A stretch of 64,000 nucleotides of DNA from Sipunculus nudus (Eukaryota; Annelida; Sipuncula; Golfingiida; Sipunculidae), in contig CM049307.1 in assembly GCA_026874595.1 (NCBI GenBank), forward strand, positions 64,662,870 to 64,726,869, read 5' to 3'. The notes under the pieces were generated by a model. That model worked only from the letters and a program-made list of their open reading frames with translations, was not told where the DNA came from and ran no database searches. The position numbers and the translations under genes were made by a program. Below are positions 23,301 to 60,047 of the stretch, piece by piece (position 1 is the stretch's first letter; the number at the start of each line of letters is the position of its first letter).

Positions 23301-25203
23301 AACAATTTCTTGCTCATCAATACAAACCAATCATATAAACCAACCATGGCCTTTATTACCTCTTCCTCTTACACTTTATCTCCGTTTGATATTATTTTAG
23401 ATTTTTACCTTCAAGGTTAACGTCAGCTGAGCACAGTTACCCATAGGTCCCTTGTTTGTAAAAAAAATATTTTCAGTCTACTGCAATTTTATTATTATTC
23501 CTTGGAAAGTTCTATATTGTTCAGGGCAGATAAAGTATTATAGTAGGGGGGGGTCAAATATTGAGGCAGATGGGTAATGGTATTACAGTAACCCCCTTCG
23601 CAAGTTGTAGAAACTTCTTGAAAATTTATATGCATTATCTGGTGTTAGCTTCAGCATTCCTTTGGGTATTAAATGTGTAAGGGGGGGGGGGGGGGGGAGG
23701 TTCTCTCCTAAATTTTCTCCTGTTGTTCTGTATTATCCAGAGTGACAGAATGGTACACAGAGCCCTGGAATTCCTGACAGTTTCTCTGATGTCTGAGATA
23801 AAAAAGGACACCTCCAGTGAGGTGATCTGAGTGAAACCTGATAGCTTCACTAGATATAGTTTATGAGCTGGATGAAATGACCTGTTACTAATAGCTCCCA
23901 GTCCCTGTAGATTATCTGTCAGCATGCACCCATCCATCAAGTCAGGTTTACAGGTCCTGGTGACACTGGGGGAGGGATGGGGCAGGGACTGGTCTCTGGT
24001 CTCACGAGACATTAACTCTTCATCAGTGGCTACAGATGCTGTCTGCTGCTGCTGTCACAGAGCTCTGACAGCCCAGCTGGCCAGTCTTACAGCTCTGGGT
24101 CCAATGTGACAAGCAGCAGTGCAGCCCTGAAGACAAACCAAATACTTGAGATGGCTGACATGTTCTCTTTGACTTTGATCTCATGACAGCCACTCCCCCT
24201 GTCATTGTTTCCACTAGCAACAGGGGACATGCCTTACAACTTTTTAACAATAGCAAGGATTAAAACATTGTCAAGTCTGACCTGTTCAGTTAAGTATTTT
24301 TGTTTATAAGCTAATGTTATTTATTCATTTATGTATTATCTGATATGGGGAACAAGATCAGGGCAATTCTGTATTCATCCTCAGCAAAAACAGTGTCAAC
24401 CACAAAAAAAAATAATAAGTGTGTTTCCAAGGCTCGAGATGCTACAGTTTTGACACTCCTGGGGTTCCCCCAATACCAAATATTTTTATTTCATAGATTT
24501 TTTATGGAGTAAAAATTTACAGATTTTGAGCTCTGGCTGCTTGGAAATTTCTTTCAAAGAAAATTAAATAATAAAATTATTATAAAATTTCTTGTTGTTA
24601 TAATGTGTTTTAATTTTTTGTACCTGTTTACAAAGCGGTTCTTATTATCATTTTCCCTTTATCATATGAGATTTATATCATAAATTTATTTTTAAAATTT
24701 TGGTGAAAAAAAGTCCCTGAGAAACCAACCTTTTTTTTGCCTTGCACACAATAATACCCCAAACAGCTAGTGTGTCTTTTTTGTAACATAGACAATTAAT
24801 AAGTGTGGCTTGAGTGTGATTACTGATTTTCTGTCAGTTTAACCCCCTAATACCCCCCCCCCCTCCTTATATTGTGTGGACATCATTTCTTGCAGTCTTT
24901 TTCCTCAGTTTGTGCTGGGGTAATTTCTAGTATGCGCTGGCGTTGTGCCCCTTGTTTGAATTTTAAGCATCACAACATATTTTTATACATGTTTAGCTTT
25001 ATATTTTGAAGGTATATCAGGTAAATTTTGTTTTGTCTTTTATTTTCAGCCATGTTGTTACAAAATATGAACATATACGAGGCTTCAAGAAATCATACAA
25101 ATACACCGTGAGGAGGAAGGTCAACACTAACGAAGCCTCATTTCCACTGCCGCAACTAAATGCCAAACAGTGTCGCCTCCTGGCGGCAATGTCTGAAGGT
25201 TAA
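2114..25203 (+). CDS. MTTP: Microsomal triglyceride transfer protein large subunit, 3' part (8 exons)
   Basis: Exons 2114-2329, 2908-3122, 3642-3739, 4548-4669, 5682-5879, 8101-8255, 9151-9318 and 25050-25203 join into 1326 nt: 441 codons and a TAA stop. MTTP works in the ER lumen as a heterodimer with protein disulfide isomerase and loads lipid onto apoB-type lipoproteins. The fragment covers the end of the helical domain (residues 1-176) and the lipid-binding beta-sheet region (177-441) of the large lipid transfer protein superfamily. The clearest family match is SLRPVTFF at residues 254-261, followed by a GGLMS stretch. Others are LQLQSG-like LHLQNG, and SLWYK where vertebrate MTTP has SLWYR. 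All introns are GT-AG, and phases match at every junction. The 5' half of the gene is outside the window. Vertebrate MTTP is about 890 residues, so roughly half is here. Identification is from remembered family sequence, not a search. Confidence 0.93.
2330..2907 (+). other. MTTP intron after exon a
   Basis: 578 bp of AT-rich intron DNA. I see no repeat family, RNA gene or conserved block in it. Confidence 0.7.
2908..3122 (+). CDS. MTTP: MTTP exon b
   Basis: 215-nt exon, phase 0 in and phase 2 out. The peptide includes RRVYHQNNKQYDTAVRALAL and TPSDLKAILLSTTDQDQHEM, matching the MTTP helical region (vertebrate IYHQN and YMDVKNILLS). The donor is AA|GTGAGG at 3123. Reading through it gives an in-frame TGA at 3124-3126. 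The donor is the first unit of a small tandem array (see 3111-3310). Confidence 0.92.
3111..3310 (+). repeat. Degenerate ~30-bp array copying the MTTP exon b donor
   Basis: The authentic exon end AAAATCAA|GTGAGGCA is followed by decaying copies: AAAATCAAGTGAGGCA, AAAACCAAGTGAGGCA, AAAATCATGTAAGGCA, a TTGAGGCA unit and a GTGAAGCA unit, separated by T-rich spacers (ATTTTGTTT). Several copies keep a GTGAGG or GTAAGG 5' splice-site core. Confidence 0.75.
3642..3739 (+). CDS. MTTP: MTTP exon c
   Basis: 98-nt exon between a pyrimidine-rich acceptor (TTTCTTGCAG) and donor GTAAGT at 3740. It encodes KEMVENILKDWKINNYHVLA, equivalent to the VLKEMVAHNYDRFS region of vertebrate MTTP. It enters in phase 2 and leaves in phase 1. 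Confidence 0.9.
4208..4265 (-). repeat. tRNA-like sequence (possible SINE head)
   Basis: On the minus strand TAGCCTAGTGG (4257-4247) matches a Pol III A box and GGTTTGAACCC (4224-4214) a B box, at tRNA-like spacing. The T-stem does not pair, so it is not a functional tRNA. A tRNA-derived SINE head or tRNA relic is the best reading. It lies in the MTTP intron 3740-4547, where I see nothing else. Confidence 0.4.
4548..4669 (+). CDS. MTTP: MTTP exon d
   Basis: 122-nt exon with acceptor TTTTTCAG and donor GTAAGT at 4670. It encodes DTESATATYDMYTLNSKAGI, then LKRSGMDVVIN, equivalent to the [22 protein letters not shown] segment of vertebrate MTTP where the beta-sheet lipid-binding part begins. 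It enters in phase 1 and leaves in phase 0. Confidence 0.9.
4967..5018 (+). pseudogene. Duplicated 5' fragment of MTTP exon e
   Basis: TTTAG at 4967-4971 followed by ATAGGGATCTTC reads IGIFSDGIEGLMG, against IGIFAAGMESLMG in the real exon at 5682. The similarity stops after about 45 bp, and no good donor follows (GTGGTA is the nearest). It looks like a relic copy of acceptor plus exon start, on the other side of the 27-bp array. Confidence 0.65.
5040..5692 (+). repeat. 27-bp minisatellite built from an MTTP 3' splice site
   Basis: I count about 23 units with the core TTTTAGACAGGGATCT and a GTGGTTTGTG linker. About 18 keep TTTTAG. The last unit is the real acceptor and first bases of exon e. 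Two units near 5215-5278 carry an inserted TTTTTACAGTAACAG. In the exon e frame each complete unit contains TAG, the acceptor triplet itself. Confidence 0.9.
5682..5879 (+). CDS. MTTP: MTTP exon e (acceptor lies in a minisatellite)
   Basis: 66-codon exon, phase 0 at both ends, donor GTAAGA at 5880. It opens IGIFAAGMESLMGEE, matching the IEAQGLEALI strand of vertebrate MTTP, and contains DVSLRPVTFFKGQGGLMS, the best family signature in the window. The acceptor TTTTAG (5676-5681) and first exon bases ATAGGGATCTT are the last unit of the 27-bp tandem array at 5040-5692. The first visible ATG in this frame (5703) is internal; homology upstream of it supports the start at 5682. Confidence 0.9.
5880..6950 (+). 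other. MTTP intron after exon e, left part
   Basis: About 1.1 kb of AT-rich intron. No gene, RNA or clear repeat is seen apart from a duplicated GGGTGGAGACAAA motif near 6817-6847. Confidence 0.6.
6955..7860 (+). mobile_element. Fragment of Helitron-like family C
   Basis: It is homologous to 15220-16330 of the full family C copy, sharing TCCAGAGA.CTCCTC, GGGTCACATGTGAACT, GTTGACCTCTGACC and repeated GTGTCCATCTGTT blocks. It contains three exact GGTGGCGCCACC palindromes (near 7228, 7504, 7648) and variants near 7376 and 7729. Neither family end is present. It lies in the MTTP intron between exons e and f. Confidence 0.75.
8101..8255 (+). CDS. MTTP: MTTP exon f
   Basis: 155-nt exon with acceptor TTTATTTTTAG and donor GTAAGC at 8256. 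It encodes LLLQDHYERLHLQNGFIADL, then NVQGSVSIDLSGSISISLWYK, corresponding to vertebrate [22 protein letters not shown] and SLWYR. It enters in phase 0 and leaves in phase 2. Confidence 0.93.
8256..9150 (+). other. MTTP intron after exon f
   Basis: 895 bp with no recognisable repeat, RNA gene or further exon. Confidence 0.6.
9151..9318 (+). CDS. MTTP: MTTP exon g
   Basis: 168-nt exon with acceptor TTTGTTTGTAG and donor GTAAGC at 9319, phase 2 in and out. It encodes alternating beta-strand sequence (GKLSLDTSAFESFVNFDASA, then SVINFQSDVDFSDGVKSCLQ) equivalent to the penultimate MTTP segment around FISTVQFSQYPFLVCMQM. Confidence 0.9.
9901..11420 (-). mobile_element. Helitron-like element, family A, with 180-bp core repeats
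   Basis: On the minus strand the element ends with hairpin GTGTCTTTCCGACAC, then AT and CTAG (plus-strand CTAG at 9901), a Helitron-like 3' terminus. The opposite end carries the GC-rich hairpin GCCCCGGCCAC/GTGGCGGGGGC (about 11392-11416), and a matching CCCCCGCC block lies near the 3' end. The core is tandem repeats. No transposase is encoded, so it is a non-autonomous HINE-type element in the last MTTP intron. Confidence 0.7.
9957..11340. repeat. 180-bp tandem core repeats of family A
   Basis: The anchor GTCAAAAGTAGGTCAAC recurs at 9957, 10138, 10318, 10498, 10677, 10856, 11035 and 11215, i.e. every 179-181 bp. Units share AACTGGTCATTATCTGCC and ATATCTGCAGGCATTGC. The last copy is cut short near 11340. 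This recalls the core repeats of bivalve pearl-type elements. Confidence 0.9.
11430..13130 (+). other. Last MTTP intron, unique stretch
   Basis: AT-rich DNA with an ATT/TTA microsatellite near 12157-12184. No exon, RNA gene or repeat family is recognised. Confidence 0.6.
13138..16537 (+). mobile_element. Helitron-like element, family C, copy 1
   Basis: The left end AGCTCAGCTGACTGAAAG continues to TCATCTGAGCT, forming a hairpin, and is followed by GTCCGTC-type repeats. The right end has GTCAGCTGAGC and the palindrome GACCCATGGGTC, then ACTTGTT. Inside are five units of about 331-346 bp (TGAGACCTTT anchors near 13522, 13853, 14189, 14531, 14877), then a second repeat block from 15220 shared with 6955-7860. 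Many GGTGGCGCCACC palindromes occur. No credible protein is encoded. Confidence 0.75.
16540..18480 (+). other. Last MTTP intron, unique stretch
   Basis: About 1.9 kb with no recognisable exon, RNA gene or repeat family. Short ORFs here lack any family match. Confidence 0.55.
19157..20907 (+). promoter_or_regulatory. Cluster of DR1 / NR5A-type nuclear receptor motifs
   Basis: Exact AGGTCAAAGGTCA (a DR1, two AGGTCA half-sites one base apart) occurs near 19157, 19301, 19447, 19736, 20602 and 20889. Several continue into TCAAGGTCA, an NR5A/ERR-type extended half-site. About seven further clusters differ by one or two bases. The motif content is seen directly; any regulatory role is inference. 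Confidence 0.5.
19230..20960. repeat. 289-bp tandem array rich in AGGTCA half-sites
   Basis: About six units recur every 288-289 bp (anchor GGATGATAATTCCT; repeated frame ends at 19410, 19699, 19988, 20276, 20565). Each unit has two clusters: GGGGTCATGAGGTCAAAGG with TCAAGGTCACAGG, and GAGGTCACAAGGTCAAAGG. A single diverged unit of this type sits in the family B copy at 54.9-55.6 kb. Confidence 0.9.
21547..23455 (+). mobile_element. Helitron-like element, family C, copy 2
   Basis: The left end AGCTCAGCTGACTATAAGTC continues to ATCTGAGCTATAG (hairpin), followed by a GTCCGTCC run. The right end has CGTCAGCTGAGC, then ACCCATAGGTCCCTTG at 23440-23454. It belongs to the same subfamily as the minus-strand copy at 33864-36468; both carry the same 67-residue shadow frame near the left end. 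A C17-type homopolymer run lies near 22435-22452. Confidence 0.75.
23460..25045 (+). other. Last MTTP intron, right end
   Basis: Contains a G-run of about 16 near 23682-23697 and a C-run near 24856. Otherwise I recognise nothing before the terminal exon acceptor. Confidence 0.5.
25050..25203 (+). CDS. MTTP: MTTP terminal coding exon
   Basis: Acceptor TTTTATTTTCAG ends at 25049. The exon completes a serine codon and reads HVVTKYEHIRGFKKSYKYTV, then RRKVNTNEASFPLPQLNAKQ, ending MSEG and TAA at 25201-25203. Vertebrate MTTP has a comparable C-terminal tail (FRQFEKKYERLSTGRGY, then EFPLHQENSEMC). It sits 15.7 kb from the previous exon, beyond a block of mobile elements. The exact joining frame supports it strongly. 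Confidence 0.9.
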
Positions 25204-25880
25204 CAGCACAAAACTTACTGGATTGTGAACATCCATATTTTTAATATTTATATTTGTTGAAACAACAACAATATTCGAAGATGTTTGAATTCATGTTCCT
25301 AATCACAGATTAATCTTTTTTAACAGCTTTCATTGTGCTTAGCTGTGGTTGGGAAAATAGCTTTTCTAATGGAACCCTAACACTTTGAGCTGAGTCACTT
25401 GAATCCTTATCTGTTGGTGTGATCTTATTGAGAAATGGATAAAACTGTGAACTAAATGAGCATATAGTCCAACCTTTCATATGAAGATGGCACGTATCAC
25501 AAAGTGGTGGCCAAAACATACATTTGTCATGTGCCATATCGCTTTTCTGAAAGTTCCCAATTCCCCTAAAATAAGGATTCAAGTGATTGCGCTTTGACAA
25601 TGATTCATTTCATCTGTTCATACATAAAATCTACACTTCTCTTTAGTGTTTTGTAAATTCTCTTGCTAAGCTGCCATAAGCAATACTATTTAACTGAGTC
25701 TTCTCATACATGTGCACCTGTCTTATCGTTTATTTGTCTCAAGAAGATTCTCCTGTCTGTTGTGTCTGTTTAATGCTGTCAACACAAGAGTTGCTGGAAA
25801 TATACCAGATGTATTTTGTGTAATGATTACTTTGTTATAGCTGCCACCAATGGGTTCAATAAATTATTTCATGACAGCAC
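25204..25880 (+). other. MTTP: Probable MTTP 3' UTR with poly(A) signal
   Basis: Non-coding AT-rich sequence follows the stop. The first AATAAA on the plus strand is at 25858-25863, about 655 nt past the stop, and would end the transcript near 25880. No recognisable repeat interrupts it. The end point is inferred. Confidence 0.5.
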
Positions 25881-25899
25881 TGTTGTCATAGGTACTAGA

Positions 25900-27585
25900 T
25901 GGTGTAGCGTATCATTTGAGAAGTTTTTTTTTCCTTTTATTAATGAATGCTTCATAAATACTTAGTGGATAAGGTATACTTGATAAATGAAGGTATTATT
26001 TTGTGAAAATCATTATATGTTCTCATTATTTCCTGGATTATTAATTTGGTCAGATGGAGTGACAACTTTAAAGTTAGTAAATTTTAGGCAAAATCAATAT
26101 GCAAATTAGGGAAAATAATAAAGACAATTTGTTCACAGAAAGGAAGTGTGGTACAATATAAGTGGGAAAATAATGAGCCCAGTTTGTAACCTTTAAAACT
26201 TATCACAAAATTCAATTTACTTGGTTAAGGTATTGACACGTCTGGATATTCTTTCAAGACACTACAGGAGATGAAATGCCAGGAATCAATATTGGAATAC
26301 CTCACTCATGTAAATGTTAAACAAAGTATTAAACAGAGGTTAAGTCTATGTGAAAAAGACATTCCATTCAAGTCATATATGTATATTGTATATATTTCTA
26401 AATTTAGAAGTTTAAACCTAATCAAAACATATCCAAGCATCCAGAAAGGCAGGATACATGGAACATTCATTGACATAATCATTGTCATCCCACAAATTAT
26501 TAAATTTGACAGACACAGGTATGCCTCAAGTTAACATACCATAAATATTCATCCTGTTGGATGATAGCTAGACCTGAGGAGGTTCAAATTAGTCTAAATG
26601 TTACCTCCTTGTTAAGACTTGGTCAGAAAGCTGTAGATATTAATGTTCTTATTAAAAAAGTGTTTTTTAAAGGATGTATGAAAACATGTTACCTATACTC
26701 CATGCTAATTCAAATTATATAATCTTACTACTGTCCAAGACCCATGTAACATTGTCCTTAAAAAAATAATATTGTAATATCATAGTGGAAAGGGTACACC
26801 TGGTTAAATGCTATAGGTATGCCTAGTTGCTTAGATAGCCAAGCCATGTAAAATATTAATAGTAATTCTAGATCTTAAATGATTTGAGTCAGGAAATATT
26901 TATATATTATGATATTGTGAGTATTTCTAGTTCAGTTGTTTTAATGCACCAAATATGTGAATATGGAGAAGATAGGGAATATTAAACTGCTGTTCTTTAT
27001 TGCTTTGTACATCAGGTCTGTATTCTTTTTCACTAATAGCTTTACAGCTATAATTAAATAAGTTTTGATCTTAAAAGCAGAATAAAGTTGAATTTTATTT
27101 ATATCCTGTAGTTAGTTTAATTCAGTTCTAAGAGCTTGCTTTCATTTTTTGTTTAATCATTCCTTCAAAGCTGCAAGTTATTACATAGAAATTCCATGTA
27201 ACATTTTCTGCTTGTTTATTTTGAAAAGGCGACCTCTGATCAATACGAGACAGGTATCAAATCTTCATAGACAGCATTTCCTAGTCTACTTGAAAATGGT
27301 AATTATCAGAATTTAAAGAAATCAGTTTGATCAGGAATGATTTTAAAATTCTTGATCATGAGGATTATGCAATTGATCAATGCAATTTATTTTAATTGTA
27401 TACAATGAATAAATTTTATTCTTTGAAATATTTTGAGTTTTTTTGGGTATTTGACTTGACTATTCTACTCTCCAAATGCAAAGTTTCTATAATTAATGTC
27501 GGCTCACAAAACAAACATTTACAAAAACATTCAAACTGGGCCATTCACCCAAGTGCATGGGTTTAAATGTAACATGAGAAAAACT
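25900..27585. other. Intergenic DNA between convergent genes
   Basis: AT-rich; no ORF with family resemblance and no recognised repeat. It may include alternative MTTP 3' ends. Confidence 0.5.
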
Positions 27586-27587
27586 TT

Positions 27588-28551
27588 ATATTTCTTGACA
27601 CCGCAGGTGCCATAGTATCCCCAGACAATTAATCCCCCCCCCCCCTTTAAGAATAGGCCCCCCATCTTCAGCAACAATTAATATCAGACCACATTCATAG
27701 AAAAGGTCACTCTCATAGAAAAGGTCATGACCACAATTTGGATATACATCATCCCATAACCCATGTCTATGTATATGCATAATATGAAAGAAATCTGTCC
27801 ATTAGTTTTTGACTTATAATGCTCACAGTACTGTTAAGTGGCAATGATGGGGTATTAAACAGCACAAAAACAAGTAAAAGAATAACAGGTGGCGCTGTCA
27901 TTTTCCAGTACATGACAACACTATCCAATATCTTTGGTAAAGTTGATTTTTAGACCAATCAGTGCATCCCTTGTTGAGATATTAATGATTTTTTGTGGAT
28001 TTTCACCATATATGGCAATGTTCAAGGTCAAGGCCACTCTCATAGGAAAGGTCATGACCCCAATTTAAAAAAACATCATCCCATAACCCATATCTATGTA
28101 TATGCATAATATAAAAGAAATCTGTCCATTAGTTTTTGCCTTATAATGCTCACAGTACTGTCAAGTAGCAATTTTTAGGGTATTAAACGGCATGAAAACA
28201 AGTAAAGAATAATAGGTGGCGCCACCAGTTTCTGGAACATGACAACCCTATCCATGATCTTCCATCAACTTGATTTTGGGATCAATCCATGCAAGATTTC
28301 TTGAGATATTTAAGAATTTGTGTGATTTTCCCCGTAATTGGACCTATTAAAGGCCAAAGACACTCCTAGTCAAAGTCATGACCTAATTTTTAATAGGCGT
28401 CATCCTCTCACCCATATCTATAAATATACTTAGTTTGGTAAAGATCCGTGAAATATTTTTTGAGTTATCGCGTCAACAAGATTTATATGTGGCGGCGGCG
28501 GCAGGACCGGTATGAAAACAGTATCCCCCCCGACTTTGTCTGGGGATACAA
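27588..28551 (-). mobile_element. Helitron-like element, family B, copy 2 (short)
   Basis: The minus-strand 5' end is at 28551 (plus strand GGGGATACAA) and the hairpin end ACACCGCAGGTGCC with a C-run (from about 27632) is at the left. The 3' CTAG has mutated (TTTATATTTCTT on the plus strand). It keeps GGTGGCGCCACC near 28216. The sequence AAGTAAAAGAATAACAGGTG near 27877-27896 is an intact version of the site interrupted in the 40.0-42.0 kb copies. Confidence 0.75.
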
Positions 28552-29299
28552 CAAAGCAAATGGAGAGAGATGTACTTCAGTTATCATGTGAAATAGGAAT
28601 CACATTTCCCAAATTTCTAATAAACTAAACAGCCATGTACCAGCAGTCTATCTAAAATTCCAGGGTGAATTCTAGGGTGTAGTCAATGTAGAATAGAACA
28701 TCCAGAAAAAGGGTGTTGTGTATAAAAGAAAAGTGGAGGAAAATTTTAAGCTAGCTGGAGCAAAACTAGAATTTTGGGTCACATTTACCAAACTATGGAG
28801 GGAATGACTATCCTAGAATGACTGCAATGGTTGACTACACCAAATCATTGGATCGCATCAATGTCTGGTAAACACTCAATGCTGTTTTTTTTTCTTTGGA
28901 CATAGTTTCATACTGCAACCTTTAAAATGACATGCTAAGCCTAGGGCCTTTAACAGATACCCTATTTTCAAACTGTAACCATTTCCACGTACTTAGCGTA
29001 GGATCTTGTACAATTACCATAACTGACTTCTTCAAATGAATGTTCCAACCCATTAGCTCCAAACTTTGTACATATATGTGAATAGTAAATGCCATTTAAA
29101 ATACTATGCACATCATTGGTCTTATCTTAACTTTTCATATCATTAAATTATATTTGGGAATGATAAAAATGCTTTTACCAGGTGCCTGAATCTAAATGGT
29201 TCAAACTAGTCTTGTTACTTTTAACATGATCACCTCCAGTCAAGGCCTTTGTTCATAAAAAAACAACAACAAAGAATTCTCTGTAATGTCATAGTTTAT

Positions 29300-32200
29300 T
29301 TGTAATAAGGTAAAAACAGATAAGATGCAAAATTATGCCACATTCAAATGCCATTCAAAATAAGAGGGTTTAATACAAATCAAACTGGGATAATTATTGT
29401 AAACTGAGGGAGTATATAACAGGTACCCCTGCTCTGATATGTTCATTTACATGAGACTGTAATATAACAGTACAGTTGTCATGGCAACTTAAAGTATATC
29501 TTCTTACTCCTGATGTCCAAACATTGTAGAATGAAATTAGCACCAACTTATCTTGCATGATACTGTAATTCAGGCACTTTACAGACATGATGTATATATA
29601 TTCAAAGCATACATAACTTTATTACTTTTTGAATTATGTGTCGTATAACCAATTAAAAACTCAGGTCTCCTTGATTAACCTCAGAATGATTCTAAATGCA
29701 TGAAAAAGCTTTATCCAATAAATTATATATTAAGAAGCTATATATGAGACAATTACTGTATTAATGAAGGAGCTGCCCTTTTAATTACGAGTCATTTCAA
29801 AATAATCTTAAACCATTTTCAAAGGTAATGTTGCTGTAAGTGAAATTCAATTAATGAATATTGATTAATACAGCACATTAATGCAGCTATTATTCAGCTA
29901 CAATAACCAGTGAGGTGGTATCTTAATGAAGAAAGTAAAATATGACTCATGATAGAGAGATACAGATGATATGTCTGATCACTCTGTAGCCTGGTGGGAA
30001 GTATCACATGACCCAATACTGATGAAAAACATGCCTGATGCTTCAAAACAGATGGCTCACTTTGCTTAAGATGCCATGTGATTAATTAACAATTTATGCA
30101 AATCCCATGCATACTGACACAGATAAAGCCATATATATCACATGTTGCACTATAACCAAACATATTTCAGCTTCCTCTCATAAAATTCTCTTCTATTTAT
30201 CATTATATACATACTTATCCCATAAATGTCTAATAGGAATCAAATCATTTACATATATTGATCAAAGCGTGCAAGTAAATACATACATCTGCCAGGCTGT
30301 GATATCTAAATGCTCTTCTATGGTTAATGCACATAATTATACAAATTAAAGTTATATTCTTAGTGTTCTGTATCAAAAAACAATTTCCTCCTAAAATATA
30401 CAGAGTAGCCATCCTGGGAAAGGGATGCCCAGCACCTGGCCATGCATAGCATGAATATTTCTGCATGTAAAACATCTCATTTGCATATACAAATTAGTGC
30501 ATCCATAGCCTATAAATCAGCAACATAAAAACTTGTTAACAAAATGTATCCAGATCTGTGCACCTAAGCCAATTCTAGGTATTTTACCATCTAAAGATCT
30601 AGCTATAATACAACGTAAAATAACTTGTAAAAACATTCCTGTGGGCAACCTCAGAAAGATACAGACAATCTGCCCACTAATGAAAAACCTGATCACTAGA
30701 ATTATCTCAAAAAGACAGGAATGAATGTTTGAAAAATAGTTCAGATTTCAAGACTTTGCCAACATATATACACATTATTCATATCTCCAGTGATTTAGGA
30801 TGCAACATTTACATATAATCAATTCTCAAATCTGTCACTATATTTTCTTCTACTGCGGAAATGAAAACGCGTTGGAATACATCAGTGTCACATGACATTG
30901 GTCCAATCAGGTTCATTCAGTTGGATAAAGCCTTCAACAAATTAACATATCTCCATGCATACAAATACACATTAAACATGTATCTCTTCATTACTTCTGT
31001 CATGGTGTGCTTCAGTAAATCCATTTTTTTTATATTTTTGGGTGGAGGGAGGTACAGGGAAGGATATTGGTATGATATTATTATTACCTGACTAACCAAA
31101 AACCTTTCTCAATCGATATTTCTCTTGACCTTTTATGAGACAGTAATTTCCCATGATAATATCTTCCACTGATCTTTACTCTAGCCCCCCCCCCCAAAAA
31201 AAATGCATTGTTTCATTATATTATGTACCTTGTACAGTTCAGTACACCAAAATAAATATTGCATCAAATAATGATTACACGTGTGAAAGCTCACTGCACT
31301 GAAAGAAGTCAACTTACATAATTTAAAATGCTTTTAAAGATATATCTTCCCAAAAGATACTGAGAATTCTTACCACTACACAAAGATAAAATAGCCAAAT
31401 CATACCTGACCTAAAATGAGAGATACAAAACCTCCAATATCAACTTTAACTGATCAATGATTCATGAATATTAAAATCTTAACATTTACAAAAACACTTG
31501 TTCATCTGAATTCATCAGCACATAAAGTGATACATCTTGCACAACCGTACCTCAAAGGCAGATCTCATTTACATCTACAGCATAAAATAGTACACCAAAA
31601 AAAATTCACTGGTTTCTCTCTTCTGATCTCCAGCAACAGTGTTATAAGCTACTTAATGACTAACACATTTAAAGCTACATCAAAATGGGATACCTGCTGC
31701 GACTTTGCCATGATTCTGCTAAAATGGACTAAAAATCTCAATTATAAATATCGCAGCAGATTATAGTTTTGAGCAAAACATGGATACATTTATTACAATT
31801 ACTGCATTGGTGATATGTACTCAAATATTGAGTATAATCACACATCCGCTGAAAATATCAATATAACCCATCAAACAGGAAATAAAATATTACATAAAGG
31901 GTGAAAGAAGACAAGAAATAAAATTTGGCCAACAACAGAGCCACCTGACAGTTCTACCAAATAAAGTTTTAAAGTTAAACCTGATACATGACCTAAAACA
32001 TTTTTCATTATCTAATTTTAGAGGAGTTCTGCATCTTGGTAAGAAAAAGCAGATGACAGTGGTTAGAGACTAGACATGACTAGACTCATAACTAAGTAGA
32101 TTATTTAAGTCAAAGTGCTTAAAACACCTAATTTCTGAAATGGTCAGCAGCTTTAACCTGCCCCTAAATACCAAATTCCTGAGCTAAATTGAAGATTTAA

Positions 32201-32628
32201 ATGTGTCCCATGCTGTCTAATAATTCAAATGCTTATTTTATTTCAAACTTCTTATTGTGATGTTATTTCTATTTAGATAATTCCTCTGATTTTCCAATCT
32301 GACAGATAAACAAAAATGACTAGATTAAATATAATAAATGGTCTTTTTTTTATCAAACTAGTAACTGGTGTCTGACCTGTGACCTCTATACAATGAAGCA
32401 CCATGTGCTTAAAATACAACATTGACTCAGTCATGGTCAAAACAGGACCAAGATTGCTGCTGTTTGTAGTTCCACCATCAAATAAACTAATATAAAATAG
32501 ACTACAATCTGAGGAAAATCCCCAGACAACTCAGCACCATAATATCCATGTCTGTTTTAATAAAGTTCTTCTCCCTCTCCGTCTGGGCCACATGTGACAG
32601 ATGACGATGTGATGATATGGAGGAGGCC
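29300..32628 (-). other. ZCCHC24: Possible ZCCHC24 3' UTR and downstream unique DNA
   Basis: About 3.3 kb downstream of the ZCCHC24 stop carries no recognisable transposon, unlike its surroundings, which would fit a long 3' UTR. Minus-strand AATAAA (TTTATT on the plus strand) occurs at 32237-32242 and 29295-29300, among other places. Which is used cannot be told from sequence alone. Confidence 0.3.
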
Positions 32629-59129
<26,501 letters not shown>

Positions 59130-59420
59130 CCCTACAAAAGTAAAATTGCCGTCTCCACCACTGAAAGTTGGGTTTGGGGTAAATCCACGACAGAAAAGGC
59201 GAAAATCACGAAGCAACGTCGCCGCCCAGCCCTCACGGCCTGCTTGACGAAAAGAGAGAACTTTCTGACCCTGCCTTGCTGACTTCTCAAGTTGCAGGCC
59301 GGCATATACGGCCCAGCCCGACCTGCCAATCACAGTACGGCCCTAGCCCTGCTCCAATAACCGGGCGTCTTTCACACAGCCCCAGCTCTAACCACAGGGC
59401 ATGTTGTTGCAGTTTGTAAG
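59130..59420 (-). promoter_or_regulatory. ZCCHC24: ZCCHC24 5' UTR and likely promoter region
   Basis: The DNA just upstream of the start codon is clearly richer in GC and CpG than the window average, up to about 59420. No TATA box is obvious. The region is called from position only; the transcription start cannot be read. Confidence 0.4.
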
Positions 59421-59885
59421 AAAAGGTGTAGCAACAGAGGAAACACAGGAAGGCCAGTTAAACGCCTTCATCGTTTACATACCAATAAGATTAAACCCCG
59501 GACCTGTCAGTCGCCCCCTGAAACTATCAGTTGCCGTATTGACTGCCAGACTCCGTATCCGGCCTGTGTTATGTCAACACAAACTGATATTAAAACAGTC
59601 CATGAACACATGGCACTCAGGCATTGATACTTAAAAACAAATCAAGCCCAGCGTTTTCGAACATTTGTTCACGTGGATGAAAAAAGAAACCAGCCTCGTG
59701 TAACTCGTGTAACGATGATAAACATTTCGAAACTTTGTTTACAATTTGGGACCGTTTTCATTTTAATATAGGGCCTATATTCGTTACATATATAAATATA
59801 TTGATTTCAGTGTGGATTATTTGTTTTATAGGGTTTATAGATGTTGATTCTGCAGAGAGCAAAGAACTATCAAGTTATAACAAAC

Positions 59886-60036
59886 ATAGGCCTATACTTT
59901 TATTAAATAATAGGTCGAATATTGCTCCCACTATGTTCCCGCTCTGGACATCATATAATGTCATTTAAGAGGTCAATGGAGCGGGAACATATAGTGGCAG
60001 CAAAACTCGACCTATTATTAAAGAGTAGCCTATATA
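59886..60036. repeat. Imperfect inverted repeat (fold-back)
   Basis: Arms of about 58 bp (59886-59943 and 59979-60036) share TAATAGGTCGA, GCTCCCACTATGTTCCCGCTC-like text and AGGC..AT outer edges. The 35-nt loop holds a smaller palindrome, GACATCATATAATGTC. Confidence 0.75.
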
Positions 60037-60047
60037 CTTTGTCTCTC

